Shown here in pieces: positions 3,979 through 5,652 of a stretch of 5,652 nucleotides of DNA (positions are counted from its first letter, which is position 1; each line of letters begins with the position of its first letter). Where the stretch lies: NCBI GenBank assembly GCA_947464365.1, contig CANHWS010000227.1:1-5652 (forward strand). The letters run 5' to 3'. Made by a program: the position numbers and the translations under genes. The notes beneath the pieces were generated by a model that was not told the DNA's origin, did not search any database, and worked only from the letters and a program-made list of their open reading frames with translations. This stretch comes from Cytophagaceae bacterium. GTDB taxonomy: Bacteria; Bacteroidota; Bacteroidia; Cytophagales; Flexibacteraceae.

Positions 3979-5652
3979 ATGTTTTTCGATGCAATCATCA
4001 CCTATAGCTTGCACAACAAGCTGGTGATCGGTATGCTGGTGTTGCTGCTGGCCTTTTGGGGCATCAGGGCCTATACCCAGCTACCGATAGATGCCGTACC
4101 TGACATCACCAACAATCAGGTTCAGATCATTACCCAATCGCCAGCCTTAGCCGCACTTGAGATTGAGCAACTGATTACTAGTCCGCTCGAGATCAGTATG
4201 TCCAACCTGCCGATGGTGGAGGAGGTACGGTCTATTTCGCGCTTTGGGCTGTCAGTTATTACTGTGGTGTTCACCGAGGATGCTGACCTGTATAAGTGCC
4301 GCCAACTCACTGCCGAGCAGATCAAAAAAGCTGAGGCCGACATCCCTGCCAATATCGGTAGGCCCACCTTAGCACCGATCACGACGGGCCTAGGCGAAAT
4401 CTACCAATATACCATCGACGTTGAGCCAGGGTACGAGCACCTTTATGACCTAACCCAGCTTCGGACCACGCAGGACTGGATTGTCAAACGGCAGCTGTCA
4501 GGCATCCCGGGCGTGATCGAGGTCAGTAGCTTCGGTGGTAACGTCAAGGAGTATGAGGTCTCGGTGGATCCGGGCGTCCTAGAGGCCAACAAAACCACAC
4601 TGGCCGAAGTCTATGCAGCCCTTGGCAACAACAATAGCAACACAGGTGGCAGCTACCTCGAAAAGGCCGAAAATGTCTATTTCATCCGTGCCGAAGGGAT
4701 GATCAAGTCCCTATCTGACATCGAAAATAGCGTGGTCAAAACAGTCAATGGCACGCCTTTGCTTATCCGCCATATCGGCAAAGTAAAATGGGGGAAAGCC
4801 GTGCGCTATGGTGCCATGACCATTAATGGCCAAAGTGAAACTGCTGGCGGCATCGTTATGATGCTTCGTGGAGCCAACTCAGCCAAGGTTATTGAGGCAG
4901 TCAAAAAGCGCATTGCCGACATCCAGAAAAGCCTACCTAAAGGGCTGGTCATAGTCCCTTTCCTCGATCGGAGCAAGTTGGTTAATTCCGCAGTCAGCAC
5001 CGTTGCCACCAACCTCATTGAGGGTGGCCTCATCGTGATCTTTGTGCTGGTTTTGCTGCTGGGCAACTTGCGTGCAGGGCTTATTGTCGCCTCCGTAATC
5101 CCGCTTGCAATGCTGTTTGCCATCGGCATGATGGAGTTATTTGGTATTTCGGCCAACCTAATGTCCCTTGGGGCCATCGACTTTGGGCTTGTAGTTGATG
5201 GGGCTGTCATCATTGTCGAAAGCATTTATCATCACCTAGTTTTGCGCTATGCGGGGCTACCTGGTCGCCTTAATCAGGATCAATTGGACCATGTAGTTCA
5301 TGATGCAGCCTTGGGTATCCGTAAATCAGCCTCCTTTGGAGAAATCATCATCCTGATGGTCTATCTGCCAATTTTGGCCCTAGTAGGTGTCGAGGGCAAG
5401 ATGTTCAGGCCAATGGCCGAAACCGTGATTTTTACCATCATCGGGGCATTGATTCTGTCCTTGACCTGGGTGCCTGTTGCCTCAGCCTTGTTTATGCCAC
5501 GTCGGTATAGCCTAAAGCCAACTTGGGCTGATCGGTTTATTGGTGCCTGCCAACGTGGATACCTACCTCTACTCAAGGCCAGCCTGCGCCATGGAGCCGT
5601 AATCTTGGTTATTGCCTTAGGTTTATTCGGATTTAGCCTGTGGCAACTCACC
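3979..5652 (+). CDS. czcA: CzcA-type heavy-metal efflux RND transporter, N-terminal half (cut by window edge)
   Basis: Proton-driven inner-membrane pump of a CzcCBA-like tripartite system exporting divalent cations such as Zn, Co or Cd. The 558 codons present cover TM1 (about 13-31), the first periplasmic porter region (32-335, with VPDITNNQVQI at 40-50 and LGNNNSNTGGSYLEK at 215-229), TM2 (348-361), TM3 (366-386), TM4 (393-413) and TM5/TM6 (about 455-505). The TM4 signature is DFGLVVDGAVIIVES, with Asp401, Asp407 and Glu414 aligning with the proton-relay residues of CzcA. The DFG-x3-DGA form indicates the divalent-cation (HME1-like) class, not the Cu/Ag CusA class. The usual VEN ends here as VES (Ser415). 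Family length is about 1040 residues, or more where a TolC-like domain is fused, so the second porter half is missing. ATG 3979 begins the standard MFFDAIITYSLHNKLVIG N-terminus; there is no Shine-Dalgarno. The preceding gene encodes a His-rich small protein, and CzcB/CzcC partners are expected downstream. Confidence 0.96.
   Translation, partial: MFFDAIITYSLHNKLVIGMLVLLLAFWGIRAYTQLPIDAVPDITNNQVQIITQSPALAALEIEQLITSPLEISMSNLPMVEEVRSISRFGLSVITVVFTEDADLYKCRQLTAEQIKKAEADIPANIGRPTLAPITTGLGEIYQYTIDVEPGYEHLYDLTQLRTTQDWIVKRQLSGIPGVIEVSSFGGNVKEYEVSVDPGVLEANKTTLAEVYAALGNNNSNTGGSYLEKAENVYFIRAEGMIKSLSDIENSVVKTVNGTPLLIRHIGKVKWGKAVRYGAMTINGQSETAGGIVMMLRGANSAKVIEAVKKRIADIQKSLPKGLVIVPFLDRSKLVNSAVSTVATNLIEGGLIVIFVLVLLLGNLRAGLIVASVIPLAMLFAIGMMELFGISANLMSLGAIDFGLVVDGAVIIVESIYHHLVLRYAGLPGRLNQDQLDHVVHDAALGIRKSASFGEIIILMVYLPILALVGVEGKMFRPMAETVIFTIIGALILSLTWVPVASALFMPRRYSLKPTWADRFIGACQRGYLPLLKASLRHGAVILVIALGLFGFSLWQLT

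Noticed and set aside
3783..4001. 72-codon minus-strand open frame over the spacer before czcA
   Set aside because: It overlaps the czcA start and the end of the His-rich gene, and has no family features or convincing initiation signal.
4806..5225. Minus-strand open frame of 139 codons inside czcA (also 4122-4382 and 5361-5651)
   Set aside because: Antisense shadows of a strongly conserved RND transporter; Ser/Met/Ile-rich with no recognisable domain.

Overview
The window reads as a metal(loid)-resistance locus, most likely from a member of the Bacteroidota. Three things point there. Candidate promoters resemble the -7 box TAnnTTTG (with TTTG-like -33) of that phylum. The gene starts I could place lack a purine-rich Shine-Dalgarno and are often preceded by A/T-rich or C-rich leaders. 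The ArsC-like phosphatase, the small His-rich protein and the CzcA are all of the type seen in Bacteroidota. I cannot name a genus.

Minus strand, right to left (2110 to 1): a four-gene arsenic operon, arsR - arsI - arsC - acr3. The last gene runs off the left edge. ArsR is the repressor. ArsI is a C-As lyase that demethylates trivalent methylarsenicals. ArsC is a thioredoxin-type arsenate reductase with the LMW-phosphatase fold. Acr3 is the membrane arsenite exporter. ArsC (from arsenate) and ArsI (from methylarsenite) both produce As(III), which Acr3 would expel. The arsC stop and acr3 start overlap as TAATG, so these two are probably translationally coupled. A 9-bp inverted repeat between arsI and arsC and small hairpins between arsR and arsI may tune expression inside the operon. 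No arsM (methylase) is visible.

Centre (2111-2447): a divergent intergenic region with one -7-like box firing left (arsR), one firing right (glycosyltransferase) and a T/A-tract between them. Both boxes lie about 90 nt or more upstream of the starts I chose, and this is what rejects longer in-frame starts for both genes.

Plus strand, left to right: a GT2-type glycosyltransferase (2448-3257) with no obvious link to metals; a small secreted His-rich protein (3382-3786); a 192-nt gap; and the first 558 codons of a CzcA-type heavy-metal RND pump (3979 to the right edge). The small protein and czcA probably form the start of a divalent-cation efflux operon that continues beyond the window.

I find no RNA genes, CRISPR arrays, insertion sequences or origins. 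The system is mostly recognisable. The less ordinary parts are the combined inorganic/organic arsenical operon, the cysteine-rich C-terminal tails on both ArsI and ArsR, and the uncharacterised His-rich partner of CzcA.
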